64,000 nucleotides of DNA from Xiphydria camelus (Eukaryota; Arthropoda; Insecta; Hymenoptera; Xiphydriidae). The stretch is from assembly GCA_963678675.1 (NCBI GenBank), contig OY783195.1:2242001-2306000 (forward strand). The letters run 5' to 3'. Made by a program: the position numbers and the translations under genes. The number at the start of each line of letters is the position of its first letter. Within the stretch, counting starts at the first letter, position 1. Under the pieces are notes generated by a model. That model made no database searches. It worked only from the letters and a program-made list of their open reading frames with translations, and was not told where the DNA came from. Positions 38,179 to 50,293 of the stretch are shown here, in pieces.

Positions 38179-40346
38179 ATGCCTTACGATAGGGAAAATA
38201 ACTGCTGCTCCGTCGCGATATCGCGCCTTTCCCTCAAGGAAGCGCGAAGGCCGCGAAGCAAGGGTGAAACGCGCGGTCAGAAGGGCTCGGGGCTTACGCA
38301 CGAGTGCGGAGTATTTGGATGTATCGCTGCGGGTGATTGGCCTTCACCGGTCGACGTTGGGCAGGTGATATGTCTCGGTGCGTTCCACTGAAAAGTAGAA
38401 GAGAGTTCTTGGTAAAAAGGACGATCTGTTTTCTCACTGTTACAAGATGATCCGTGTTTTCAACAGGCTTAGTCGCACTGCAACACAGAGGTCAAGAAAG
38501 CGCGGGTATCGTAACGAGCGAGGGAGTTTGCGCCAATTCGTTTAACGTGCACAAGGGCATGGGAATGATCAACAATATATTCAATGACGAAAACATGAGA
38601 AAGCTCAGCGGAAATCTTGGTATCGGCCACACGAGGTACAGCACCAGTGCTGCTAGCGAGGCGGTTAATTGTCAGCCCTTCGTCGTACATACGGGCCACG
38701 GAGCATTGGCAGTCGCTCACAACGGCGAGCTCGTAAACACGGAATCTTTGCGAAAAATGGTAACGTTCGTAGAGTAAACGTAAATACTTGGCGCGAGACC
38801 CTAGCGAAGGCTTATTACAGGTATTAGGCCGCGGTGTCGGTCTATCGACTCATTCGGATTCCGAATTAATCACGCAAGCTCTTTGTCTGAATCCTCCCGA
38901 GGGAGAAGTTAACGGGCCAGATTGGCCCGCTCGGATAAAACACCTTATGCAATTAGCGCCGCTCTCGTATTCTTTGGTCATTATGTACAGAGACAAGATT
39001 TACGGCGTCCGAGATCCTTACGGAAATCGCCCGCTGTGTCTTGGAAAGATCGTTCCTATCGGTAATTTAGGTAAGATATTCGTTCAGGCGAAGTGCTGTT
39101 ATTTGGTATCCGACTGCGATTTCTACTGACCGCACTCGATGTACGTCGAGCTCAATTTTACTGGTGGTTCAACGAGTCGCTCATTTTTAATAGGGGAAGA
39201 ATCTGACGACGATGATGACGCCGAAGGTTGGGTCATTTCATCAGAATCATGCGGCTTTCTCAGCATCGGTGCGCGATACGTTCGAGAGGTTTTCCCGGGC
39301 GAGATAGTGGAGATGACACGCGAGGGGATCAAGACGATCGACATTGTGGATAGGCCGGATAAGAAGCCGCAGGCTTTCTGCATATTCGAATACGTTTATT
39401 TCGCGCGGAGCGACAGTATTTTTGAAGGTTCGCGTCTTCTGCTTACGATTGAGCAATCCGAATATTACATTGATTTTGCGTAATATAACAATATTTCTTC
39501 CTCAGGTCAAATGGTATATTCTGTCCGAATGCAATGCGGTCGTATGCTTGCTTTAGAATCTCCCGTTGAAGCAGATATAGTCAGTTCCGTTCCCGAGTCT
39601 GGAACCGCAGCGGCGCACGGGTTTGCTAAAGAGGTAAATATATTTGTTGTCCTTGATACTCTTAATATGTTTCAAACAAATCTAGGAGGATAGAACTGGC
39701 ATAATCGCGGCTTTTGCGAATAAAAACTGATTGTAGTCACGTTGACCTTATCCGTTACAGTCGAAAATAGATTTCGCCGAGGTTCTGTGTAAGAACAGAT
39801 ACGTCGGCCGAACCTTTATTCAACCCAGTACTAGACTGAGACAACTCGGAGTCGCCAAAAAATTCGGAGCACTCTCCGCAAACGTTAAAGGAAGGAAGCT
39901 AATTCTGATCGATGACTCTATCGTCAGGGGAAACACCATTGGACCTATCATCAAATTACTTCGGGATGCCGGAGCTAAAGAAGTAAATCGGCGTTGAAAT
40001 GTTCTTCATTCGTAAGATAATCAGAGAGATGAGATGTCAGTCCGCATGCTCGGGAAATCATTTTCGTTTGCAGGTTCACATCAGGATAGCTTCTCCCCCT
40101 CTGAAGTATCCATGTTACATGGGAATTAACATTCCTACAAGGGAGGAATTGATTGCGAACAGACTCGACAGCGTCAGGCTGGCGCGACATGTTGGAGCCG
40201 ACAGTTTGGCTTACCTTTCGGTGGAAGGACTGGTTGAAGCGGTCAGACACGGCATGGACAATCGAGAAAGCAGCTATATCGGCCACTGCACTGCTTGCTT
40301 GACCGGGGAGTACCCCGACGAATTGTCCGGTGATTTAGATTGGTGA
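38179..40346 (+). CDS. PPAT: Amidophosphoribosyltransferase
   Basis: First committed enzyme of de novo purine synthesis: glutamine plus PRPP gives phosphoribosylamine. Exons: 38179-38377, 38467-38759, 38821-39070, 39194-39427, 39506-39633, 39761-39982 and 40074-40346; 1599 nt, 532 residues (human 517). The Ntn glutaminase domain has the nucleophile Cys in [12 protein letters not shown] (Cys43 here), then [19 protein letters not shown] and VAHNGEL. The PRPP-binding loop is [13 protein letters not shown]. The 4Fe-4S ligand cysteines are present in [22 protein letters not shown] and GHCTACLTG. The start is supported by an in-frame stop at 38164-38166 between the acceptor and the ATG. The predicted propeptide is 42 residues, basic, and much longer than the 11 residues in vertebrates. 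Confidence 0.95.
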
Positions 40347-41559
40347 TGTGGCTCACGCGCGGATTCTCCAATTTGCGAAATTGCAGAAATTCTCAAATGT
40401 TAAGAGAGTAGGCTCTCATCGTTGAGAAAGCTTCGTCGCGACGTTTCATGGACTGTGGCATGAAAAAAAAAACATTCCGTTAACATAATATACTTCTCGA
40501 TCACACCTAATAATAGAAGTTTTTTATCGATTTGTCAATGACTAGTGCCTTAGCTGTTGATTGGTCGCACGAAGCAAAGGTTTGAAGTGAATTGATGCAG
40601 TATTCCAAGAACGATTTAATTGATAACTTAGTTTTAGATGAGGTTTTTACAGGCCACTAGACAACGAAGCGCGCTTATCGCGCAAGTGCGCAAGTTCTGA
40701 GCACGATGGAGGAGTAGGCATATCGAAATGTGTCTATATATATATATTTTTAACTCTTTTTCATTTGAGAGAATCTCATACGAAGGTACAAAAAATGATG
40801 CACATATGACAATATCGACAATTCCATATAGAAGTCGATTTATTTCAGAGTAAATTAAGTTCGAGGTCACATTTAGTTTACATTCGGCTAAGCAGAAAGT
40901 AAAGTATAATCTCGTTAATGTGACGAATATATTAATTAACGATATTGCGGGTCATATCAAATTCTGCATATCAAACTTTTATGCAAATTATTTTTGTATG
41001 ACGGTATACTTGTATCCTGTACTATTGCGTCATGCGGTGGAGCTTCTCAAACTGAGTATTCGTGCAAAGACAATCCTCAAGGTAACATACAATGTAGCAT
41101 AGTTGAAGTATCTCATCTAGCGCTATTTATTTTAATTTCATTTCTTTTTTGGTTGACCAGTTTTTGTTCAGTTAACACGGTCGAGAAAGAGGATTGAAAG
41201 CTTTCGTCACATAATGGTTTACGGGAAAATGCGAATTTATTAGCTTGAGAGACTCTACTATACATATACTCCAGTTTTATAGATATTTTTAAAGCATTAG
41301 TTCACTTAGGTCAGAGTGATTTTATATAACATTGCGGGTCCTATTTAGATAAGTAATTATCGTTAGTTTACATTAAGCTTAAGTGCCTTAAAAGTTATTA
41401 CGGAATAGGCCACCGCGCAGGCCACATTGTGCATAAAAATATATGTGCATGCCAATGTTGTTGTTATGAAAATGATCTGTGTTATGGATATGCCAAAGTA
41501 AGGAAATACCGTGCAAATGACAAAGACTTACTGGGAAAATACTTCATCTTACTCTCCAG
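40347..41559. other. Convergent gap between PPAT and the GTF3C6-like gene
   Basis: AT-rich region that must hold both 3' UTRs. A minus-strand AATAAA at 41241-41236 is a plausible end for the GTF3C6-like transcript. A clear plus-strand hexamer for PPAT was not found. No gene is supported; a TA run near 40736-40747 is the only simple repeat. Confidence 0.5.
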
Positions 41560-42887
41560 TCACGCGGCATTCTTAGATTCTCGTTTCTTCAGCGACTCTT
41601 CCCTCAATCTTTTCAGTTTCTCGGCGATCTCCTTCATCTTAGACTCCCGTTTTGCTTGTCTCTCCAGTTTCTTTTTCGTCGGGCTCGGTGGATTTGCAAC
41701 GGTTTCTTTAAACGCTGTCATTTCTTCAAATTCCTCGAGAATCTCCTTTTTAACATCTAGCATTTGTGTAGGGCTCGCTATGTTTTCAACGTTTACCTCC
41801 TGCATACTAATATTTTTGCTCAATTCGGCCACATGAACGTGTTCTTTCTCGTGCGCGTCATCGCCCCATTCCTTCGATATTTTTGATTTTTTTCTTTTGG
41901 CTTCGTTCTTAGCTTTAAGAGCTTTTTTCGTCATCGGGAGCTTGACTTTTATCGTCGCTTTCTGTTTCCTTTTCGGCGGCGCGACCCAAGGTGTGCTGTC
42001 TTTAGAAGTTGACGGTCCAGGATCTATCACTGTCGATTGAGCCGGTTCATTTTCAAAAGAGTCGTCGCTCTCATCTTTGGACAATGATAACGCCTCCAAC
42101 GCATCTAAATCCGGAGACGCGCTTTTGTCTCTTCTTTCTTTGCTACTGATGTGACTCTGGGGTTTGTACATGGCGAAAGGATTATCTTCGTCGGATTCAG
42201 AGTCGGGCACGATGCCGCGAGACTTCTTTTCCTCTCGGATTCTATGCTTCTCTAAATATGCGTCCAGGGCTTCCATTCTACTATCCCGCATCTTACTCCA
42301 AAATTGCAGAGCTGCGAAGAGGACAATTGAGATGATGGTTGTTTGAATTTGGTTTTAAAATGGATTCAATGATTTCCTTTATACCTTCGTTTTGATACTT
42401 AGGAGGCACTCCAGCTTCCCTGATCGTATCCATGTTGGGAACGCAGTCTTCATGGCTCGAATCCCCCAAAACCTCGGTCCTCGGCATAGTGAAAACCCTC
42501 TGCATCTTCAGAACTTTTCTCGTTTTGTTGTAGTATTTCAGAGTGGAGACTCTGTCAAATACGGGATCATCTATAGTGGGATTGTCGTCCTTTTCGAAAA
42601 ACATGTAGGTTCCAACGGCATCTTCGTACGTTCCCTCGTAGAACTGCAGGGATTCAAAACCACGTGTAGAAAGTTAGGAGGTCGTCCCTCATGACGATTA
42701 GAACTTTACGAAGAGTGCATTTCCGTACTTTGCCGTTTACTTGCATTATAGGATTATCCATGTCCAAACCAATCATGTCCAGCTGAAGCTTTTCGTCGGC
42801 AAATGGATTGGTGCCGGCTAATCCATCGAATTCAACGTAAATTAGAAATTCTTCCTCGTCTTCGGGCAATTCACTGTCGTCCAGCAT
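41560..42887 (-). CDS. GTF3C6: General transcription factor 3C polypeptide 6-like (TFIIIC subunit)
   Basis: Likely the small TFIIIC subunit that helps RNA polymerase III recognise tRNA promoters. Exons: 42887-42729, 42643-42385 and 42311-41560; 1170 nt, 389 residues. The conserved TFIIIC-subunit-6 core is at the N-terminus: EEEFLIYVEFDGLAG, then GLDMDNPIMQVNGK, FYEGTYEDAVGTYMFF and TLKYYNKTRKVLKMQRVF. The rest is weakly conserved and highly charged: an EALQFWSKMRDSRMEALDAY segment, a Ser/Asp-rich middle and a Lys-rich helical tail near residues 330-389. Human GTF3C6 is shorter (about 213 aa); the long tail may be lineage-specific. Intron 2 is only 73 nt and was inferred from phase plus a strong TCTTCGCAG acceptor, so the exon 2-3 join is less certain than exons 1-2. 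Confidence 0.8.
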
Positions 42888-44179
42888 TTTTAAAAGAAAT
42901 GGTATGGTTTGGAATTGATGACAGGAAGAGAATGGTAGTAAATTTAAGAACTAGGTAGGATATCAATGGAAAATTCTATTTAACCTCTGAATACATAAGT
43001 ATAATTATAACAATGTGGGTAATCGTGCGATCGCCGTATACAATTAAGAGTACGCCATTTCTATTATTTTTTCACATTACAATTGGAATCAACGTACAAA
43101 TAGCAAATAGTTCCACACGTGTCACGGAAACATTCAAAATAAGTTTCAGTAGGTACATTTTATCGAACGTTAACTGGGCGTTACTGACAGCCAGTAAAAG
43201 CGTGAATCGGTACCTTTCGACATTCTTGAATCATTTTGTCAACGTATGATGGCGCAGCTGTACGGTTCACCGCAAGTATTTTGAATAGGTTAAACTGGAA
43301 CGCAATGAGATTTATTCGGATAGATGCAGGTGCGTTATAAGAGTAGTGTTTATAGTTGAATTTGCTGCAGTATATTGCAGGTTACACGCCATAAAAAAGT
43401 GCTATTTCGCCGTCCAGGCTACACGAAACTTCAAACGATATCATCCAACGAACGCTCGTAACACTACACAAATTTTTGGTTTATTATCAATCGTTAGATA
43501 TAGTTTTCATGTTTCGCGTTGTCTAAAAGATCGTTCTCATTGTGCCGGGCAAGTTCGTTTGTCGCCTTGCCGGTGCAACTATGTATGTACGTTGTGCGCC
43601 TCTGAATACATCCGCCGCTGCATTAGCCGCTTCCGCGTAGAATATTGCTCTTTCGAGACGAGTAATGTGTTACGCATCGAAAATTTGTCATTGGTAAACC
43701 GAATTTCACGGTGAAGCATCTCATAACATCGGGTAAGTATCATAGTGTAGATGCATAAAACGAGCTTCGTTGAACGGTACCGTTTGTCATGCATACATAG
43801 GCCGTTGCATGTTTTGCATCGGGGGCGCTTACAATGTATCAAGGTAAAGGCAGGCGACAACGCACGAAGCCATGCATTGCACGCGTACGTGAGTTACTGC
43901 AACGACTCTCTTTATTTCATTCAGAAACATGCCGCAAAATTCGTAAATAGAGAACAGAACGCGCGAATTCCTATCAGTAGAGCTACATATATCGCATGTC
44001 CCATCTCGAACTAGACATGGAAACGTGGGTTTCCATTTTATTTGTACAGGGCAATGTCTGCTTTCGGGCGAGACGCTAAAATCATTCGTATACGCATTCT
44101 TCGAGTTAAATTTCAAATCGTTCGAAATATTCCAGTTTATTGTAGTATTTGTACAGTATACGTGGGCTCGCGGTATACA

Positions 44180-44733
44180 ATAGCGAGCTTGCGTAAACAA
44201 GGTCGCGTCGGACGCGGACCGGTGTCTCACTCGCACTCGACGCTCCGCGGCACCTCTCACTCGCACGCGCGCGGACAGGTTCGTGCCAACGTCGCGCTGC
44301 GCCTGTGGCGTAGTTTCGCTGTGTGCGTGTCGAGACTATAGTCAGTCTGCCGGGAACTGTTCGCTTGTGCACATCTCCCCGGTTGAACGTTTATAACGAA
44401 AGTGGTATCTCTCTTCTTTCCTGTACCCGGTTTATCGGGCTACCGGTATTAATAGTTCGCTTCTAAATATTCTGGTTTATCGAGACGAAATTCGTGAGTT
44501 CATTAACGTGACAAAAAAGAATCGTCGAGCCCAAGTGTCGAGGTTTTGACTCTTGAAATATTCGATCCTGGACAGTTTCGCAGTGCTTTCGGCTCAGTTG
44601 AATTCGGGCGCGATATGAGGATAAAACGCGGACAACTCTTTTTCAATAGAATAAATCGACATTAATCCCGATAAGTGTATCGAGCTAAGCGAAGCCGATG
44701 TGGGTGTTTGGGTTCTCTAGTGCAGATTGCGTG
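44180..44733 (+). promoter_or_regulatory. CpG-rich putative promoter and first exon
   Basis: From about 44180 to 44340 CpG dinucleotides are dense (GTCGCGTCGGACGCGGACCG and following), in contrast to the AT-rich surroundings. The stretch leads to a consensus plus-strand donor GTAAGTG at 44734. CpG-rich 5' ends of broadly expressed genes are common in hymenopterans. It could be the distal start of cyclin Y or a non-coding RNA. Confidence 0.35.
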
Positions 44734-45691
44734 GTAAGTGTAGATTTCAGTGAATTGTGTTTCGTTTTCGCAACATTGTTAGCTGGCGGGTTGCAGGGAC
44801 TGCGTGAGAGCGAGCGGGAGAGGGTCTTCTCTCGCTCGCTGCACACGTTTGCCGTTTCCCTGAATCTGGCAGTGGCATTTCGTTCATTCGGGGGATAATC
44901 AGGGATGGACTCGAATTACCGATCCAGCTAAAAGTTCAATTCTCATCTCGATTACTTATCGGCAGCATCCTTATTGCTCGCGGTTCGTTTGCGTTCTCTT
45001 GTCACGTAACAAGCAAAATTAGCGCCAATTTGTGATCTCGCTCCACTTTAATCCGAGATATTGTCAATCTAATTTTATTTTGACGCATCGTATACGGATT
45101 TTTTATAAATTAATTGTTCATTATATCATTTACGATCATTTCTCCGTACCTCAAGAGTTATCTCGATCGAGTATGAACGAAGTCGAAATTCATTTTCGGA
45201 ACATTTTTTGAATCCGCCATTATAAAATATGGCAGTTCTCAGCAGTTCGTTCTTTGGATTACGTCGTAGGGGTTTCGATTGCCCTCGAATATTTCGAAAA
45301 GCTAACAATTTCTGGAAATTCGCGGAGAATCGAAGCGTTCGAAGACGACTAAAGGATTGAAGTAATTGTACCGTGATTTTTGACACGCGATATCGGTTGT
45401 ATAGAAAGACGCGAATGAATTTCATCCCGGGTTTCGAAGACGATGTATTGCAATTCAAGTCAGATAACACTCGACCTGTTCGTACTATTCAATCGTAGAA
45501 AAATTATTAATAACGATACCTTTGAAACAACGAATACAAAAGTATTACAAAGGGCCTTTGACGATGACGAATCTGATGTACTACTGCAGTTATTGAAATA
45601 TCAAATTAGATCGAGCTGACTGTCTACCCATTAACAGATTAGTACACATTTTTTTTTTCATGATTTAGAATGAAAGCTTACTAATATTAAA

Positions 45692-46105
45692 AATATATTG
45701 TACTTTTGGCGTACTCGATTGTCTTCGATATCCACTTAACAAATACGTATGAATTAGAATTTGAAGTCGCAGGTTAACGTATCTTTTAGATTTGGTATTT
45801 ACTTTCTGTTACAGTTGACGAGATCAATCACGCTTTTGAGAATGATTCTGAAACTGAATCCTGTCAATTCGTCGATGATCGAAAGGTCAGTACTTATTCC
45901 TACAGATGGGATATACTTTCGGTGTATTAAATTGTCATCAATATACATTTGACAAACACATGAATCAGAATTTGGTATCAGAAGCTACCTAAGCTAACAA
46001 ATTCATATTTAATTCCTGTTACAGCTGAAAAAATCGATCACGTTTGTGGAAATGATTCTGAGACCGAATCCCGTTGTTTCGCCAGTGATTATATGGTCAG
46101 TACTT
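45692..46105 (+). repeat. Diverged tandem duplication containing 71-nt exon-like cassettes
   Basis: Two units about 210 bp apart align along their length. Each contains a TGTTACAG acceptor, a 71-nt cassette (45815-45885 and 46025-46095) and a GTCAGTACTT donor. The cassettes share about 49 of 71 bases, including AATGATTCTGA. Differences are spread over all three codon positions (9/7/6), so protein constraint is not supported. A possible third exon-like block with matching acceptor lies at 46215-46293 and ends in a GTGAGC donor. Confidence 0.6.
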
Positions 46106-47087
46106 GTTTTTACAGCTTCTGTACGCATCTAAATTAGATTCTATTATGTTTCTAAAACCGTTAAACGCTCTCTTATAGTTTATTTCGCTAACGATAAGCG
46201 TCTAACTGTTACAGGTATCAACGAACATCGAGGGATTCCGACACCTCTTCAATTTCGACGGGGAAGAAGACGAACTCATCGTCATCATTATCGGTGAGCC
46301 TCGACAGTCTAAAGTTCCTCTATGCAGTTTCCAATACGCACATGAAGCGTTAGATATTGGAGCCGTATAGTTGTATTTCTATCTTTTACTATCTTTCCCT
46401 CTTCTTGCATGGTGCGACGACACATTTGCAGTGAAATGTTCAATCACGCTGTAAATGCTACATAGAGTACGACGTACGTCATTCGAACGTCACGGATTTA
46501 TCAGAACTTCTCCAGATTTATTTCGTAACTATATTAGCCGTTCGAACGACGATTACGCCCGAAGTAGACATCAAATTAGATTTGCTAGCTTTCTTGTGCG
46601 AATTACGCGGATCGGTGAAATTATCTTGAAATTGAATATTGAGACTGTCTGCGGAGTTTGTACAAATAGTACGGGATTCCCGTAGCTGCAGGTGGCAAGT
46701 CGATTCAATTCTGATTTGGAGATGTCGCGAGATTTTCTTGATTTTTTTCAGCAGTAATTTTGGATCTCTTTTTTTTATGATTCTTTCAGAGTAGCTTCAA
46801 ACCGACTCGTCGTAAAGCTAATAATAGAATTCTAGATTTCGCACGTTAAGCAAATTTTGCCCAACCATTATACAGCCCAATATTATTGAGTAGAGTTACG
46901 GGTATCGAGATAGTCTAAAGTAGGACATTCGCGAGACCGATCCATACTTTCGCGTCGTTTTCAGCAAATACGGAGGGGAGAAAGAAAATTTCTTCCACTT
47001 CGTACTCTGCGAGGGGTCGCCTTAAAATCGAAAATTTATGAAATGAATGGCATACAGAGCGAGTGTGTTGGTGTGAGTGTACGACCT

Positions 47088-47160
47088 TTTTAAATATAGG
47101 TGATAGGCAGGTTTTTCGCGAGCATGCGGCCACTCGTTTTTAAATATAGGCGATAGGTAG
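47088..47160. repeat. Short direct repeat pair
   Basis: A roughly 24-bp block containing TTTTTAAATATAGG, then GATAGG and AGG, occurs twice about 48 bp apart with two C/T differences. Nothing else marks it as functional. Confidence 0.6.
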
Positions 47161-48471
47161 GCAAGATCCGTTTTATATCGCGGCGCGTTTTCTTTGGCCA
47201 GTGTGAATTTGAATGTGTGATCGAAGTTTTCAAATCGAGCTGCTGACGTTGGTTTTGCAAACGTTAAAGACACAGACACTGTGTGTCGTGATGCACAGTG
47301 GCTGTGGCTTTGCGTTGCTCCTAAAGAAGAAGCCAGCGCATCTACGAGAAAAACTCTGTCGTCGCACCACGCACATTAGCAAGGATTTACGAAAATTGTC
47401 TTCCGAACAGTTCTCATCGTATTCTTGTAACTCTTCCTTTACCGAACTGGAGGAAGAGACAAGAGCACAATGCGAATGCTCAAAAGGAATTTTTGTACAT
47501 GTCTGTAAGACTCTTTGCCCCTCTATCCACCTTTCTTTCTTGATTTTTGCATGAATTTTTTAAGTAGACGTGCGATAGACGTATTGATATTAAATTCCCT
47601 GATTATTTTTTAGTTCATACTACATTATATTATATTTATAAATCGGCTTATTGTTGATATTCGTGCTCACAGATACTTTAAACATTTTTTAAAGAGATTT
47701 GATATTATATTTCCATTAATAGTACGAAGTAGTTACTTATGCATACACATACACAGAAGTATATTAATCAAATATATTTGACTTTCTTCATTACTAAGAA
47801 TCTCAGTATACCTATATTATATGAAACATAATTATGGAATTATTAACTATTGCAATTGCTCTTTGAACATCCATAAAATCTATAGAAATGATTCCGATTT
47901 GTATTAAGAAACTATTCATTTTTCGCACGTCTACTTAATATTTGTATCTCTTTTCAATATTCTCTCTCTCACTATCTACATATCTCTTTCTCTGTATTAT
48001 ATTGTATAATGTCCCACCCTAACGTGGTGGTTAGGGGTGTGAATTGTCCTAGTTGGCAAGGAAACCCCATTGTCTAAGCTCCGCGATTTTCTCTGATTTT
48101 CAGGAACTATACATATGAAGTGCGACTTGCAATTTATTGCTTGGCGCCCATAAATGACTGCGTTTACTTATATTCGGGCACTTTTTAAACACATTAATAT
48201 AGATACCATAAACAAAGTTGAAAGACAACTAGGGAATAGATTCTAAGAAAACACTCTACCCTTCCATACATTCCAATCGCATCTCATTTAATAAATATTA
48301 ACATCTGGAGAAGAACAATTAATTGCATACAAGAGTTAATCGCTCTCGCTCCTTTTTTTATACAAAAGCGCTGTATCTGATCGTTAGTGTTCGGACTTCA
48401 TGGTTAATACAGTGTTTTAATCATTCATCCGTCATTTAGAATAAAATTGCTAATAACTATTGTGTGTTCCA

Positions 48472-48674
48472 GGTTTTCGAATTAATATAAAATTTATTAT
48501 TATAGGGCATATAGAATAAGAAAATCAATTGTTTCACATATGAGATCATTAATAGTTCTGCTTTCTGTTTCAGGTCTTCGAATTAATATAACATTTACTT
48601 TTACAGGACAAATAAATATAAGAAAATCAGATGTTTCATCAATGAGACCATTAATAGTTCTGCTATTTGTTTTA
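48472..48674. repeat. Two-unit tandem repeat (101 bp) with acceptor-like ends
   Basis: Units 48472-48572 and 48573-48674 share GAATTAATATAA, ATAAGAAAATCA, CATTAATAGTTCTGCT and TTTGTTTTAG/TTCTGTTTCAG-type ends. Each boundary is preceded by a CAG or TAG that resembles a splice acceptor. It is not an obvious transposon. Confidence 0.75.
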
Positions 48675-48851
48675 GGAATTGTAATACCAATTGTGTGCTA
48701 CATTTTTATCGCACGAAGAGACTTTTATTCCAGCATTTTTAGATTTCAAATGAGAGTAATTGTCTTGGATGCTGGAAAAGGAAAATATAAGAGAGGCATA
48801 TACTACAATATCAAAGATATGCATACTTGTGAAACTCGTGTCTATCCGTGA
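48633..48851 (+). other. Small hydrophobic open frame, coding status doubtful
   Basis: A frame of about 72 residues from an ATG at 48641 has a hydrophobic stretch (IVLLFVLGIVIPIVCYIFIA) resembling a signal anchor, then a basic tail. It overlaps the 101-bp tandem repeat, has no recognised relative, and sits in AT-rich DNA where chance frames are common. Confidence 0.12.
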
Positions 48852-50293
48852 AATCCGATGAGTTGATTTATCTAAAGGATCTGTAGTTTTTCAGGAAGCG
48901 CAGGTATGGAAGATTACTGTTTAATAATAGAATGTAATATATGTGATTTACTCTGTTCAGCTATGAGCATCGGTGTTCATTCCAACATCATTTGTTTGCA
49001 GGGACCCGTTATTCTTGGATAATACGCATAAAAGTAATGTCTTTACTCTAAACTACAATGGAGAGACTTGGTCATTGTATGTTCCAAGAGACACTTGAAA
49101 CTGTGCAATGACGTATTTGTATTATTGTTCACATTTGTAATAAAATTGAATTTCTTTCCTTTACTAAAGGCCATAGGAGCTAGGTTTTCTTCCTTCTAGT
49201 AATTCTATCTTTCTACGGCATAAAGATTATTCTTGTTTATTCATAGGATTGTAGCCATGAAATCATCTTGCTATACAATATTATATAACTGATGAATTTA
49301 TCAGAGTGAAAAAACCTGGGTCTAAGAATTCTACTATTAAACAAAAAATTACGTTGTTTAACATCATCGTTTCTTGCATTGTAGTTCAGTAGTACAAGAA
49401 GTAGTAGATAGGAAAATTACTACAGGTGTATTCTTCCATTCTATCATTCGTTCTCGTCAGTTTTAGGATTTCTTTAGGTACTTTCTGACCAAGTACGATC
49501 CATCTTGGCTTCATAACTTTTTAGTCCAATCTTCCAAGCTCTTCGTTAGTTGCTTTCAGCTTCTCCTCAGGCTTCTGCTTGATGTTCCAGATTCTGTAGG
49601 ATCAAATGATACTACTCCAATGAATTTTGAACGCTATTATCTCGTTACGCGCAATTGAACAACGCGCGCTTAACGGTAAAGATACGTTAGTTAATTGAGG
49701 CGCCACTGCGGCCAAGGAGTGTTGACTTTCTACCCCTGTGCTTGTGTATGTGTACCACTGTGCATCGGCATGCGGCGGTGCGAAGTGTAGAATTCGGAGT
49801 TTTTGATAAGGGTTCATGGGAAAATGTCATCGCTGCAGTAGCCAGATGTGTGCGAAAATGACGGCAATTCGAAATTGCCGTAGTGAATCACCCCGCAGAT
49901 TACGTTCGAACTTGGGCATTTGATTAATCACCATCGAACCTCAAACATCAACCGGTAAGAATGCGGTTGTAAGGCGTTGTCACTTCATTCCCGACTGTCG
50001 GCGATAATTGGATTTATCTGAGTTTTTAGAGAGGAGCTTCGTTAGAAAGCTGGACGGATGGTTTAGAAAATGCTCGTTAGCCCAACGTCGATGGTAGTAT
50101 CATGAACCACAGGCAAGGGATACGGTACAACCTGTGTATCGAGAGTTTTGTCAGCTGATCTTCAGAGAATAACATGTGAACCAAAAGAAGACCGTACGGT
50201 TCGCATCAAGCGATTTCTACCAAGAATTGTGGAGGAAAAAGTCTGAAGCCTAAAGCTTCTCGGTACAGTGAACTAAGGAGCTGATCGAGGAAA

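Larger units (their letters stand above)
42888..50293. other. Long region without a recognised protein gene
   Basis: About 7.4 kb upstream of cyclin Y. It contains a CpG-rich segment (44180-44340) followed by a strong donor at 44733/44734, three exon-like cassettes (45815-45885, 46025-46095, 46215-46293), a short direct repeat near 47088-47160, a 101-bp tandem repeat at 48472-48674 and a hydrophobic small frame at 48633-48851. A strong acceptor-like CTGATCTTCAG ends at 50165, upstream of the cyclin Y ATG. The simplest reading is a distal promoter with a long 5' UTR intron of cyclin Y, or a separate non-coding transcript. Neither is proven. Confidence 0.4.

Noticed and set aside
45815..46293. 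Protein-coding interpretation of the exon-like cassettes
   Set aside because: The 71-nt cassettes change frame if used together, several frames are open by chance, and differences show no codon-position bias.
48540..48851. 103-codon frame with hydrophobic segments as a secreted or membrane peptide gene
   Set aside because: It runs through the 101-bp tandem repeat and has no homologue that I recognise; kept only as a doubtful small frame.
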